64,000 bases of DNA from an uncultured Steroidobacter sp. (GTDB lineage Bacteria; Pseudomonadota; Gammaproteobacteria; Steroidobacterales; Steroidobacteraceae): positions 186,001 to 250,000 of the forward strand of contig CALMII010000019.1 of NCBI GenBank assembly GCA_937864115.1. The letters are read 5' to 3'. The notes under the pieces are model-generated. The model saw only the letters and a list, made by a program, of their open reading frames with translations, searched no databases and had not been told where the DNA came from. A program made the translations under genes and the position numbers. Positions 35,715 to 46,924 of this stretch are shown piece by piece (within the stretch, counting starts at the first letter, position 1; the number at the start of each line of letters is the position of its first letter).

Positions 35715-38288
35715 TCAGAAGCTGTACGTGAAGCTGCCCTGCACGAACCGCCCCGACGCCCCGTTCGGCGCAATGAACGAGTACGGATTGATGCCGCTCG
35801 CCCGGTTGTGGGTCACGTACTTGTCGGGATAGTCGTTCAGCACGTTCTGCACCAGCAGGTCGACGCGCCAGGCGCTGTCGCTCTGGTAGCTGAAACCCAG
35901 GTCCAGATACGTCTCCGGCGAGAAGCGCTGATCGACATTGCCGTTGGCCGCGGCAACGCCGGCAACGTCGCCGACGTTGTACCAGTACTCGCTGTAGCGG
36001 GTGACCGTCGCGTCCGCCGCCCACGAGCCGATGGTGTAACGACCATTGACGATGAACTTGTTCTGCGGCGTGCCGCGCTCGGCATCGCGCACCTTCGCGC
36101 CGCGGATCGAGACGACCTGTGCGCCGCCGACCGTCACTTCGCGATTCACGTTGTCGACCTCGGTATCGAGGAAACTCGCCGCCGCCGTGAGCTGCAGATC
36201 GCTGCCGTCGAAGCGGAACTGCTTGCGCGCCACGACATCGACGCCGTTGGTCTTCTGGTCCCAGGCATTCAGGTAGTAGGACGCCTGCGTGTAGCCGGCG
36301 AGTCCAGCGGCGTTGAATGCTGCGGTGACCGTCGGACCCTGCAGCGTCTCCGACACCTGGATCACGTCCTTGATGTTGAGGCTGTAGGCATCGATCGTGA
36401 TCGAGCTGGTGCTGTCGGGCCGGATGACGGCGCCGAGCGAATACGTCGTCGACTCTTCGGGATCGAGCGGCTTCGCGCCGAACGCCGCCGCCGTCGGGTC
36501 GGCCGTGCGGAACAGGCGCGTGCGTCCCGGAACGAACACGGCCGTGCCGCTGTTGCTCCAGTTGCTGGTGTAGCCGCTCGACTGGTTGCCGAGCTGCGCC
36601 AGGCTCGGCGCATGGAAGCCGGTGCTCACCGTGCCGCGCAAGGCGAACGCGGGCACGAACTCATAGCGCGCCGTCAGACGATAGTTGCTGGTGCCGCCGA
36701 AGTCGGAGTAGTCCTCGTAACGCGCGGTGAGACCGACGTCGAATTTATCGGTCACGGCCGAATCGAAGCCGACGTAGCCGCCGTAGACGTCGCGCGTCAC
36801 CGAGCCTGCGTCTTCTGCGCGGATGCCGGCGGTCGACGAACCCGTCGAGGGAATGCGCGAGGTGTCGGTCGCGAAATTCACGCCCGGAAACTGCGAAGCG
36901 TATTGCTGGTAGATGCCGCCCGGACCGTAGAGCGATGCGACCGTGGCACCGGCGAGCGGACCGCCGTCGTAGCCGATCGGATCACCGAGATCGGCCGTGC
37001 CCCAGTACTCGTGACGGAACAGACCGCCGGCGGACAGCACCAGCGATTCGAGCGCGCCCGACGGCAGATCGCGCGTGTAGTCGGACGTCACCGACGTCGT
37101 GCGGCTCTTCCAGGAGCCGAGTTCGAAATCGGTCGGGCTGTCGGGGCCGTAGCTCGGATTGATGGTGCTGTAGACGTGGCGTCCCGTTTCGTTCTGTCCG
37201 AACGATACCGCCGTGTCGAGCTTGCCGAAGGCGTCGGCCTGGTAGGTCAGACCGGCGACGGCGGCGACGTCCTCGGCGGTGTAAGTCAGGTACGGCTGAT
37301 AGATATCCGGATACACACCGAGCACGGCGGTTTCGGAGATGCGCGTGCCGTCGGCCACCGTCGGATTGGTGGTGATCGCCTTCACGACGCGTTCGGGATT
37401 GACGTAGTTGAGGCCTTCCTTGTGCGCATAGTTGGCCCAGCCATAGGCATTCACGCTGTCGCTGATTTCATAGCCGGCGTTGACGAGGGCGCTGAAGTGT
37501 TCGCGCGCCTGTTGGCCCCACTGGCCGTACTTCTTGTCGAAGGTCTCGTTGCGCGGATCGCCGTTCGGGAAGAGCTGGCGCCAGTCTTCCTCGCTGCGAT
37601 CGACGTTGTCGTTCTTGAGATAGTCCGCGCTGATGTCGACGAAGCCGCGGTCGCCGAGCGCCAGGCCGCTCCAGCCATTGATCGAACGCGTGAAGCCGCC
37701 GCCGTCGGTATAGCCGCCGACATTCGCGACGACATCGCCGCCGGACGAACTGTCCTTGAGCACGATGTTGACGACGCCCGCAATGGCGTCCGAGCCGTAC
37801 TGCGCAGCCGCGCCATCGCGCAGCACTTCGACGCGTTCGACGGCGCTCACCGGAATCACGTTGAGGTCGACGACCTGCGCCGCCGGCCACGGATCGGTGC
37901 CGGAGAGCTGCGCCGACACGTTGCGACGCTTGCCGTTCACCAGAATCAGCGTGTACGCCGGACCGACGCCGCGCAGCGAAGCAGCGCGCACGCCCTGCCC
38001 TTTCACAGCGTTCTGGCCCTGCGGAAAGTTGAACGACGGATGCAGCTTCGACAACGCCTGGTTCAGCGTGACCGCGCCGGTTTCCTTGAGCTGCGCCGGC
38101 GTGATGACATCGACGGGCGCGGTGCTGGTGAGCGCCGTCGTGTCCTGACGCGCCGTGCCGAGCACGACGATGGTATCGAGCACGCCTTCGCCCGCTGCGG
38201 CAGCCGCCGCGGTGTTCGCATCCTGCGCGTGAATGACGGGCGCGGTGGCGCCGAGCAGAGAAGCAATGACGATCGAAAGCGGACGCAT
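35715..38288 (-). CDS. TonB-dependent outer-membrane receptor, 857 aa
   Basis: A signal peptide (MRPLSIVIASLLGATAPVIHAQ) is followed by a TonB-box-like LDTIVVLGTARQ, a plug (APVDVITPAQLKETGAVTLNQALSKLHPSFNFP; GVRAASLRGVGPAYTLILVNGKRRN; VERVEVLRDGAAAQYGSDAIAGVVNIVLKD) and a barrel ending FVQGSFTYSF with the classical C-terminal Phe. The barrel carries SFGQNETGRHVYS and ALRGTVSTGFHAPSLAQLG, frequent in receptors of Xanthomonadales and Sphingomonadales. Ligand unknown. Genes downstream (amidohydrolase, DUF6152, paralogous exported proteins) probably handle the same compound. Confidence 0.93.
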   Translation of the reverse strand: MRPLSIVIASLLGATAPVIHAQDANTAAAAAAGEGVLDTIVVLGTARQDTTALTSTAPVDVITPAQLKETGAVTLNQALSKLHPSFNFPQGQNAVKGQGVRAASLRGVGPAYTLILVNGKRRNVSAQLSGTDPWPAAQVVDLNVIPVSAVERVEVLRDGAAAQYGSDAIAGVVNIVLKDSSSGGDVVANVGGYTDGGGFTRSINGWSGLALGDRGFVDISADYLKNDNVDRSEEDWRQLFPNGDPRNETFDKKYGQWGQQAREHFSALVNAGYEISDSVNAYGWANYAHKEGLNYVNPERVVKAITTNPTVADGTRISETAVLGVYPDIYQPYLTYTAEDVAAVAGLTYQADAFGKLDTAVSFGQNETGRHVYSTINPSYGPDSPTDFELGSWKSRTTSVTSDYTRDLPSGALESLVLSAGGLFRHEYWGTADLGDPIGYDGGPLAGATVASLYGPGGIYQQYASQFPGVNFATDTSRIPSTGSSTAGIRAEDAGSVTRDVYGGYVGFDSAVTDKFDVGLTARYEDYSDFGGTSNYRLTARYEFVPAFALRGTVSTGFHAPSLAQLGNQSSGYTSNWSNSGTAVFVPGRTRLFRTADPTAAAFGAKPLDPEESTTYSLGAVIRPDSTSSITIDAYSLNIKDVIQVSETLQGPTVTAAFNAAGLAGYTQASYYLNAWDQKTNGVDVVARKQFRFDGSDLQLTAAASFLDTEVDNVNREVTVGGAQVVSIRGAKVRDAERGTPQNKFIVNGRYTIGSWAADATVTRYSEYWYNVGDVAGVAAANGNVDQRFSPETYLDLGFSYQSDSAWRVDLLVQNVLNDYPDKYVTHNRASGINPYSFIAPNGASGRFVQGSFTYSF

Positions 38289-38452
38289 GTGGATTCCCGT
38301 GAGTTGATTGCTGCTCCGAGTGTCGCGATCGCGGCGCGCCGGAGCGGTCGGCCAGTTACTGGTCGTTGCCAGTGCGATGTGCCGGGAATCTAGGGACGCG
38401 GTTGCGCGGCAACCAATGCCGAGTCGTTATCTGCTGTGCACGCGCGATTGTG

Positions 38453-38533
38453 TGATCGGTTTGTGACCGGGGCGGTGACGAAAGTGCGGTGGGCGTTACT
38501 CGGCGAGAGCGGTTCGCTGACCGCTCTGTGACC
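38453..38533 (+). promoter_or_regulatory. Cluster of TGACC-type half-sites upstream of the TonB receptor
   Basis: TGATC (38453) and TGACC (38464) are 11 bp apart, TGACG follows at 38476, and a second pair TGACC (38518) / TGACC (38529) is again 11 bp apart. The cluster is 165-245 bp from the receptor start, on the opposite strand. Confidence 0.42.
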
Positions 38534-38579
38534 GCGTGGTTTGGCGGGAGATGACGAGGGAGGTGCTGAAACGCGGTGA

Positions 38580-38633
38580 GTTGCGCAAATCTGCGCAACG
38601 CTGGCGGTGGAGCTGCGGAAATCTGCGCAGCTC
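38580..38633. repeat. Two adjacent hairpins sharing the core AAATCTGCGCA
   Basis: GTTGCGCA-AATC-TGCGCAAC (38580-38599) is a perfect 8-bp stem. GAGCTGCG-GAAATC-TGCGCAGCTC (38610-38633) repeats its right-hand core with a different outer stem. They are not REPs and sit directly before the REP array. Confidence 0.6.
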
Positions 38634-38635
38634 TT

Positions 38636-38961
38636 CTGTGGGTCAGGCTTCAGCCTGACATCCGGAAGCCGGCTGAAGCCGGCCCCACAGCAGGAACGAA
38701 GATCCCTCTGCTCTTCCTGTAGGTCAGGCTTCAGCCTGACATTCCCCCAGGCCGGCTGAAGCCGGCCCCACAGCAGGAACGAAGACCTCTCTGCTCTTCC
38801 TGTAGGTCAGGCTTCAGCCTGACATTCCCCAGGCCGGCTGAAGCCGGCCCCACAGCAAGAACGAAGATCCCTCTGCTCTTCCTGTGGGTCAGGCTTCAGC
38901 CTGACATTCCCCAGGCCGGCTGTGACCGAAGGAAATCCCCACGGGAAAGCCGGCGCCACAG
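38636..38961. repeat. REP array upstream of the RAYT gene: four A/B modules
   Basis: Four class-A units (38636-38659, 38717-38740, 38800-38823, 38882-38905) each precede an inverted class-B unit (38667-38690, 38750-38773, 38832-38855, 38914-38961), separated by near-identical linkers such as CAGGAACGAAGATCCCTCTG. The last B unit has a 26-base insertion in its loop (GGCCGGCT then TGTGACCGAAGGAAATCCCC... then AAAGCCGGCGCCACAG). The period is about 82 bp. Confidence 0.95.
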
Positions 38962-39604
38962 GAGGACATTTCCAGGCGAACGACGAGAAATTCATCACCC
39001 GCGGGCGACGCCCCGCAAACAAACTCTCCCCTCACTCGCCGCCATCGTCACGGAAGACCGATGCCCTACGACGCCCTGCTGAAAGGCCGAATCTCACTCA
39101 CTGGTCACTACTACATCGCAACGACCGTCACTGCCGATCGTCATCCCCTGTTCGATTCCTTCGCTCATGGCCGGATGGCGATCAACGCAATGCGCACACA
39201 GGACCTGGCCGGTCATACGCAGACACTGGCCTGCGTCGTCATGCCCGATCATGTTCATTGGCTGGTGCAGTTGACGAAGCTGACGCTGTCGGAGGTCGTC
39301 CGTCGCTTCAAGGGATGCGTGGCGATCGAGGTGAATCGGCTGCGAGGCAGGAGCGGTCCGGTGTGGCAGCGCGGCTTCCACGATCACGCCGTGCGATCGG
39401 ATGAATCGCTGGAGCGGATCGCGAGATACATCATCGAGAATCCGGTGCGCGCGGGACTGGTGGCGGGGATCGGCGAGTATTCGCTATGGCATTCGATGTG
39501 GGATCTCTGACGGCGGCGGCTCCGCTGTAGGTCAGGCTTCAGCCTGACATCTCCCAGGCCGGCTGTGACCGAAGGAAATCCCCATGGGAAAGCCGGCCCC
39601 ACAG
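38882..39604 (+). mobile_element. Candidate RAYT unit bounded by long-loop REP modules
   Basis: A class-A plus long-loop class-B module occurs at each end (38882-38961 and 39525-39604), almost identical and in direct orientation, with the RAYT gene between. Only these two B units in the window carry the loop insertion. This resembles the subterminal hairpin ends of IS200/IS605 elements. Whether the unit moves is unknown. Confidence 0.55.
39061..39510 (+). CDS. REP-associated tyrosine transposase (RAYT, Y1/IS200-like), 149 aa
   Basis: Single-strand DNA nuclease/transposase of the Y1 HUH superfamily. The HUH motif is MPDHVHWL (His64, His66). The catalytic Tyr is probably Tyr123 in IARYIIENPVRAGLV, a near-invariant RAYT block. 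VWQRGFHDHAVRSDE (101-115) is also typical. GHYYIATTVTADRHPLFDSF forms the first strand and helix. The length matches compact RAYTs. It is flanked on both sides by REPs, including the only two long-loop class-B copies, and is the sole transposase in the window. RAYTs are thought to mobilise or maintain REPs and are usually single-copy domesticated genes. All catalytic residues appear intact. Confidence 0.93.
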   Translation: MPYDALLKGRISLTGHYYIATTVTADRHPLFDSFAHGRMAINAMRTQDLAGHTQTLACVVMPDHVHWLVQLTKLTLSEVVRRFKGCVAIEVNRLRGRSGPVWQRGFHDHAVRSDESLERIARYIIENPVRAGLVAGIGEYSLWHSMWDL

Positions 39605-39687
39605 CAAGAAGGAAGATCTATCTGCTCTTCCTGTAGGTCAGGCTTCAGCCTGACACTCCCCAAGGCCGGCTGAAGCCGGCCCCACAG
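39525..39687. repeat. REP array downstream of RAYT: A, long-loop B, A, B
   Basis: Class A 39525-39548, long-loop B 39557-39604 (same insertion as upstream, ...CCATGGGAAAGCCGGCC...), A 39631-39654 and B 39664-39687. The first two mirror the module just before the RAYT gene in the same orientation. Confidence 0.95.
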
Positions 39688-39713
39688 TGAGAGTCAAAGA
39701 GAGAAGCGCCAGC

Positions 39714-40649
39714 TCAGCCAGCCGCCCACGCCTGTTCCAGTCGCTTGCGCTGGTCGGCGGTCAGCAGTTCGCCGCGGCCGGCGAGCTGATTGTCGCGCAG
39801 GTGCGCAAGTCTGGTGGTGCCGGGGATCGTGGCCGTCACCGCGGGATGCGAGACGACGTACTTGAGCATCACCTGCGCCCAGCTCGTCGCGCCGATCTCC
39901 GTGGCCCAGCCCGGCAGCGGCTTGCCGGCAAGCTGCGAGAGCACATTGCCGCGGCGGCCGCCGAGCGGCACGTTGATCAGCACGGCGACGCCCTTCTCCT
40001 GCGCGAGCGGCAGAATCTCTTCCGCTGCGCCGTGGTTGTCGATCGAGTAGTCGACCTGAATGAAATCCAGCGGCAACGTCTTCAGCGCATTGATCATCTG
40101 CGGATACTGATCGTCGGTGGACGTGGTGCAGCCGATGTAGCGCACCTTGCCTTCCTGCTTCCATTCCTTCAGGCGCGGAAACAGTTCATCGATGCCGTGG
40201 AAGTTGTGGATCTGCAGCAGATCGAGCTTCTTCACCTGCAGTCGCGCGAAGGCTTCTTCGATCTCGGCATTGCCGGGCTTGACGTCGCCGCGGATCGGCG
40301 TCTTGGTGGCGATGAACAACTGGTCGCGGTTGCCAAGTTCCTTCACCAGGTTGCCGATCACGACTTCCGATTCGCCGTAGCCGCGCGCCGTGTCGACGAC
40401 TTTCGCGCCGAGCTTCGGAAAGTTCTCCAGGACTTCCTTGCGGGCCGCGATGTCTTCCGGCGACGTCACGCTGTACGCATTCGTGCCGAGACCGATGACG
40501 GGCAGCTTCTCGCCGGTCTTGGGAATCGCCTTGGTGATGAGCGGCAGGTCGGCGGCGAAAGACGGTCCGCCGAGCGCGATGCCGATGCCGGCAGCCAGAC
40601 CGCTCTTCATCAGGGTGCGTCGCGTGAAACCAGGAAACGTCGCGGACAT
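39714..40649 (-). CDS. Tat-exported aldo/keto reductase, 311 aa
   Basis: NAD(P)H-dependent carbonyl reductase fold. A Tat leader (FTRRTLMKSGLAAGIGIALGGPSFA) is followed by the AKR tetrad: Asp and Tyr in VVDTARGYGESEVVIG, Lys in LFIATKT and His in LLQIHNFHG. The cofactor end is TIPGTTRLAHLRDNQLAGRG. GGGAGAGAAC precedes the ATG. AKRs with Tat signals fold with their nucleotide before export. The periplasmic substrate is unknown. The 3' end is 27 bp from the REP array. Confidence 0.9.
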   Translation of the reverse strand: MSATFPGFTRRTLMKSGLAAGIGIALGGPSFAADLPLITKAIPKTGEKLPVIGLGTNAYSVTSPEDIAARKEVLENFPKLGAKVVDTARGYGESEVVIGNLVKELGNRDQLFIATKTPIRGDVKPGNAEIEEAFARLQVKKLDLLQIHNFHGIDELFPRLKEWKQEGKVRYIGCTTSTDDQYPQMINALKTLPLDFIQVDYSIDNHGAAEEILPLAQEKGVAVLINVPLGGRRGNVLSQLAGKPLPGWATEIGATSWAQVMLKYVVSHPAVTATIPGTTRLAHLRDNQLAGRGELLTADQRKRLEQAWAAG

Positions 40650-40738
40650 GTCGTTCTCTCCCGTGGCTGGCCGAAATCAGACGCGGCACTTTGCCAGAAC
40701 CCTACGACGGCGCAATTCTGTGCCGGTAACAGCGCGAA

Positions 40739-44020
<3,282 letters not shown>

Positions 44021-44038
44021 GAAGAGGCGGACCTCGTC

Positions 44039-44989
44039 TCAGTGATCATGCGACGCTCCCGCCTTCTCGATGTCCGCCTTGATCAGATAGCTGTTGGCGG
44101 TGACGTAGCGCGCGCCGGGCTCGAGGCCAGCGGTCACTTCCACGTGCGTCGCATCCGAGCGGCCCAGTTCCAGCCGGCGCGCCTCGTAGCTGTCGCCGAC
44201 GTTGGCGAAGACCACGTCGGCATCGCGGAAGCGCTGCAACGCCGCGCGTTCGACTGCGAGATCGACCTTCCTTTCCGCCACCGTCACGCGACCGGTGACG
44301 AACTGGCCGGGGCGCAGTTGTCCGGCGGCATTGTCGATGACGACGCGTGCGCGCACGCTCTGGCTGCCATGCACGGCGAGCGGCGCAATCCGCGAGATGT
44401 GCCCGGTCGCAACCTGCCTGCCGTCGAGGTCGAGCAGTTCGACGCGCTGCCCTTCCTCGATGCGGCTCAGTTCGCGCTGGAACACATCGAGTTCGGCCCA
44501 GACGCGCGAGATGTCGACGATGGTGAACAGCGCCGTATCGCCGGTGGCTTCGCCGACCTGCGCCTGCTGTTCGACGATGGTGCCGCCGATCGGCGCGGTG
44601 ACCGGATAGTTCAGCAGGCTCTCGTTGCTCTGTACCTGCGCGAGCAGTGCGCCGCGCGCGACCGTGCTGAAAGGCTGCACGCCGATCTCGCGCACCACGC
44701 CCGGATAGCGCGCACGCACGCGCGAGATGCGCGATGGGTCGGCCTGAACTGCGCCGGTCAGCAGCAGCTGTTCCTTGAGTAGCGCCGGTCCCGCCTCCTG
44801 CGTGACGATGCCCATCGCCGCGGCGGTCGCCACCGCAATGGTGGTTCGATCCTCGGGCCCCTCTTCATGGGTGTGCTCATCGTGTTCATGCTCGTGCCCG
44901 TTCTCGTGGGCATGTTCGTCCGCCGCATGATCCGAACCGCAGCCGGACAACAGCAATGCAAGCAGCGCAATCGGGAACAGGGACTTCAT
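44039..44989 (-). CDS. RND periplasmic adaptor (CzcB/CusB type), 316 aa
   Basis: Membrane-fusion protein linking the pump to the outer-membrane channel. A lipoprotein leader (MKSLFPIALLALLLSGCGS) is followed by a strongly His/Glu-rich stretch (DEHAHENGHEHEHDEHTHEE), a likely metal-binding tail. Barrel-sandwich and beta-barrel domains follow: VRARYPGVVREIGVQPFSTVARGALLAQV, NYPVTAPIGGTIVEQQAQVGEAT and QSVRARVVIDNAAGQLRPGQFVTGRV. GGAGAATCCCC precedes the ATG, which overlaps the channel-gene stop by 4 bp. Confidence 0.92.
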   Translation of the reverse strand: MKSLFPIALLALLLSGCGSDHAADEHAHENGHEHEHDEHTHEEGPEDRTTIAVATAAAMGIVTQEAGPALLKEQLLLTGAVQADPSRISRVRARYPGVVREIGVQPFSTVARGALLAQVQSNESLLNYPVTAPIGGTIVEQQAQVGEATGDTALFTIVDISRVWAELDVFQRELSRIEEGQRVELLDLDGRQVATGHISRIAPLAVHGSQSVRARVVIDNAAGQLRPGQFVTGRVTVAERKVDLAVERAALQRFRDADVVFANVGDSYEARRLELGRSDATHVEVTAGLEPGARYVTANSYLIKADIEKAGASHDH

Positions 44990-46257
44990 GGGGATTCTCC
45001 ATCGACGACCATCGTCACCGGCTGGCCGGTGAGACGTTCGAGTTCGATCAACTGGGTATGGAATTCGGCGGCGGCGCGAATGGCGTCGAGTTCGATCTCG
45101 AGCAGCTGCCGCTGCGCGTCGGCCAGCTCCAGGAAGGAAAAACGGCCGGCGCGGTAGCCGGCTTCGGTGGTGCGCAGCATGTCCAGCGCCTGCGGACGGA
45201 TGCGTTGCTGCAATGCCTGCGCCTCCGTACGTGCATGCACCAGCTCCTGGTAGATGCCGAACAGCGTGGCGTGCAGTTCCAGCCGTCGCGCTTCGCGGGT
45301 CAGGGCCAGCGACTCGCGCTCGGCCTGCGCCGCGCGGATCTCGCCCTGCGCGCGTCGCCTACTGCTCAATGGCATCGAGAACCCGGCCACGAAGGCGGCA
45401 TCGTCGAAGGCTTCGAGACGCCGCACGCCGAAGCTGAGATTCAGGTTGGGACGCTGCTGCGATTGCGCGAGTCGCGTGCGCGCCTCGGCGACGCGGTCGT
45501 GCGAGGCGAAGGCCAGCAGATCGGGATTGGTCTGCAGTCGCTGCGCGAAGGCATCGAAGGGTTCGACTTCCTTCAGCGCAAAGAGCTGGCCTTCCGCTGC
45601 GCCGAACTGCGGCGACTCTTCGCGCCACTGCGTCGACAGCGCGACCCGCGACGCCAGCAGCTCATGCTCGGCATGTTCGACATCGATGCGCGTGCGCGCC
45701 AGCGCGATCTCGGCGCGGCTGAACTGCACCGGCGAGGCTGCACCCGCCTCGACGCGCGAACGTGCGGAAGCGCTCGCCGCCTCCGCCAGCAACTCCGCGC
45801 GCTGCATCGCTTGCAGTTTTTCCTGATCCGCCAGCACGTGCACGAAGCGCTTCGCCACTTCCGCCAGCACGTCCGCCTGCCGCGAGCGCTGTTCGGCCGT
45901 GAGTCGTTCGACTTCGAACTCGCCCAGTTCGCGCCGCGCCTGCGCCTTGCCGCCGAGTTCGATCAGGCGCGAGAGCTGCAGCGTCGTTTCGAGCGCATCG
46001 ATGCCCGACAGCTCGCCGCTGCCGGCAAAGTTCTCGAGTTGCAGATCCAGGGACAGCGGCGGCGCCAGCGCCTGCACCGCAGCCTGTTCGCGCGCGGCCG
46101 TCGCCTGCGGCTGGAAAGCAGCCAGCTCCGGATTGCGCGCGGTGACGAGTCCGATCGCCTCGCGCAATGAGATGGCATTCGAATCGGCCGCGACGCCGGC
46201 GACTGCCCAGCACGCGAGCACGCACGCGCCGGCGGCGCGTGTCAGCAGAATCTTCAT
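44986..46257 (-). CDS. TolC-family outer-membrane channel (CzcC/CusC type), 423 aa
   Basis: Outer-membrane efflux channel. The signal peptide is MKILLTRAAGACVLACWAVAGVAAD. Two OEP repeats follow: ISLREAIGLVTARNPELAAFQ at the start and a second near NPDLLAFASHDRVAEARTRLAQSQQRPNLNLSFGVRR. Long helices end in RAGRFSFLELADAQRQLLEIELDAIRAAAEFHTQLIELERLTG. The start is MKILL because CTGGAGG precedes it; an in-frame ATG 15 codons upstream has no leader character. First gene of the pump operon. Confidence 0.92.
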   Translation of the reverse strand: MKILLTRAAGACVLACWAVAGVAADSNAISLREAIGLVTARNPELAAFQPQATAAREQAAVQALAPPLSLDLQLENFAGSGELSGIDALETTLQLSRLIELGGKAQARRELGEFEVERLTAEQRSRQADVLAEVAKRFVHVLADQEKLQAMQRAELLAEAASASARSRVEAGAASPVQFSRAEIALARTRIDVEHAEHELLASRVALSTQWREESPQFGAAEGQLFALKEVEPFDAFAQRLQTNPDLLAFASHDRVAEARTRLAQSQQRPNLNLSFGVRRLEAFDDAAFVAGFSMPLSSRRRAQGEIRAAQAERESLALTREARRLELHATLFGIYQELVHARTEAQALQQRIRPQALDMLRTTEAGYRAGRFSFLELADAQRQLLEIELDAIRAAAEFHTQLIELERLTGQPVTMVVDGESP

Positions 46258-46324
46258 GTGAAACCTCCAGGCACGGGCATCGCGTGCCCGCGCATCGATC
46301 AATCCGAAGACGATTGCAGGAGGT

Positions 46325-46702
46325 TTACAGCGGCGGGCCGCGCAATGGCGGCTTCAGGAGGAAAAGGGACCGCAGCGGCACGAACGCCGTTGCAAGGCGC
46401 GGGAGGTCACTGCTCCGAGGCGGCAGCAACAGCAGCAGCATCGCGAGCAGCAGCACGGGCATCAGGACATCGCTGGGATCGGCCTGCTTTTTCAGCAGCA
46501 CGACGTCGAAGACGTTCACATCGCGGTCTGCGTGGCCCGTGCCGGTGTGATGTTCATCGTTGTGCACCGAGCCGTCGCCCAGGTGCACGGCCGATGCCGG
46601 TTCTTCGCCGTCCAGGCACAGATGCAGATGCACGTCCGCCAGTCGCGTTGCGACGAACGCGATCAGGATCAGCCAGAGCCAGCGGCGATGTACCCGGTGC
46701 AT
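46325..46702 (-). CDS. Small His/Asp-rich membrane protein before the efflux operon, 125 aa
   Basis: A hydrophobic N-terminal leader or anchor (RRWLWLILIAFVATRLADVHLHLCLD) is followed by a His/Asp-rich segment (VHLGDGSVHNDEHHTGTGHADRDVNVFD) and a second hydrophobic stretch (LMPVLLLAMLLLLLPP). It lies 67 bp upstream of the channel gene in the same direction. Small metal-binding proteins of similar design (CzcI- or DUF2946-like) occur at the head of such operons, but sequence identity to them cannot be confirmed here. A metal-sensing or buffering role is inference. Confidence 0.65.
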   Translation of the reverse strand: MHRVHRRWLWLILIAFVATRLADVHLHLCLDGEEPASAVHLGDGSVHNDEHHTGTGHADRDVNVFDVVLLKKQADPSDVLMPVLLLAMLLLLLPPRSSDLPRLATAFVPLRSLFLLKPPLRGPPL

Positions 46703-46755
46703 GGATCGAGTATGGCAAAGGCCGGATGGCGAGTGGAAGTGCGATCTGCTCTCCC

Positions 46756-46897
46756 CTGTAGGTCAGGCTTGTAGGTCAGGCTTGTAGGTCAGGCTTGTAG
46801 GTCAGGCTTGTAGGTCAGGCTTGTAGGTCAGGCTTTAGCCTGACTCCTTTAATAAGAAGGCCGGCTGAAGCCGGCCCCACAGAAGCCGGCCCCACAG
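46756..46897. repeat. Expanded REP: six tandem 13-bp half-A units, then B with duplicated half
   Basis: TGTAGGTCAGGCT is repeated six times (46757-46834) before a single closing arm AGCCTGAC (46837-46844). The following inverted class-B unit (46859-46882) has its right half GAAGCCGGCCCCACA duplicated exactly (46868-46882 and 46883-46897). Confidence 0.95.
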
Positions 46898-46924
46898 GAA
46901 GAATAAGTAAGAACAGGAAGACGC

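Larger units (their letters stand above)
38289..39060. other. 772-bp non-coding region
   Basis: It contains the TonB-receptor promoter region with TGACC half-sites, the two AAATCTGCGCA hairpins, the REP array and the RAYT leader. No protein-coding gene is seen. Confidence 0.7.

Noticed and set aside
38636..38961. Regular repeats with about 82-bp period suggesting a CRISPR array
   Set aside because: Each unit is two palindromes with near-identical linkers rather than unique spacers, there are no cas genes, and the same units are dispersed over the whole window.
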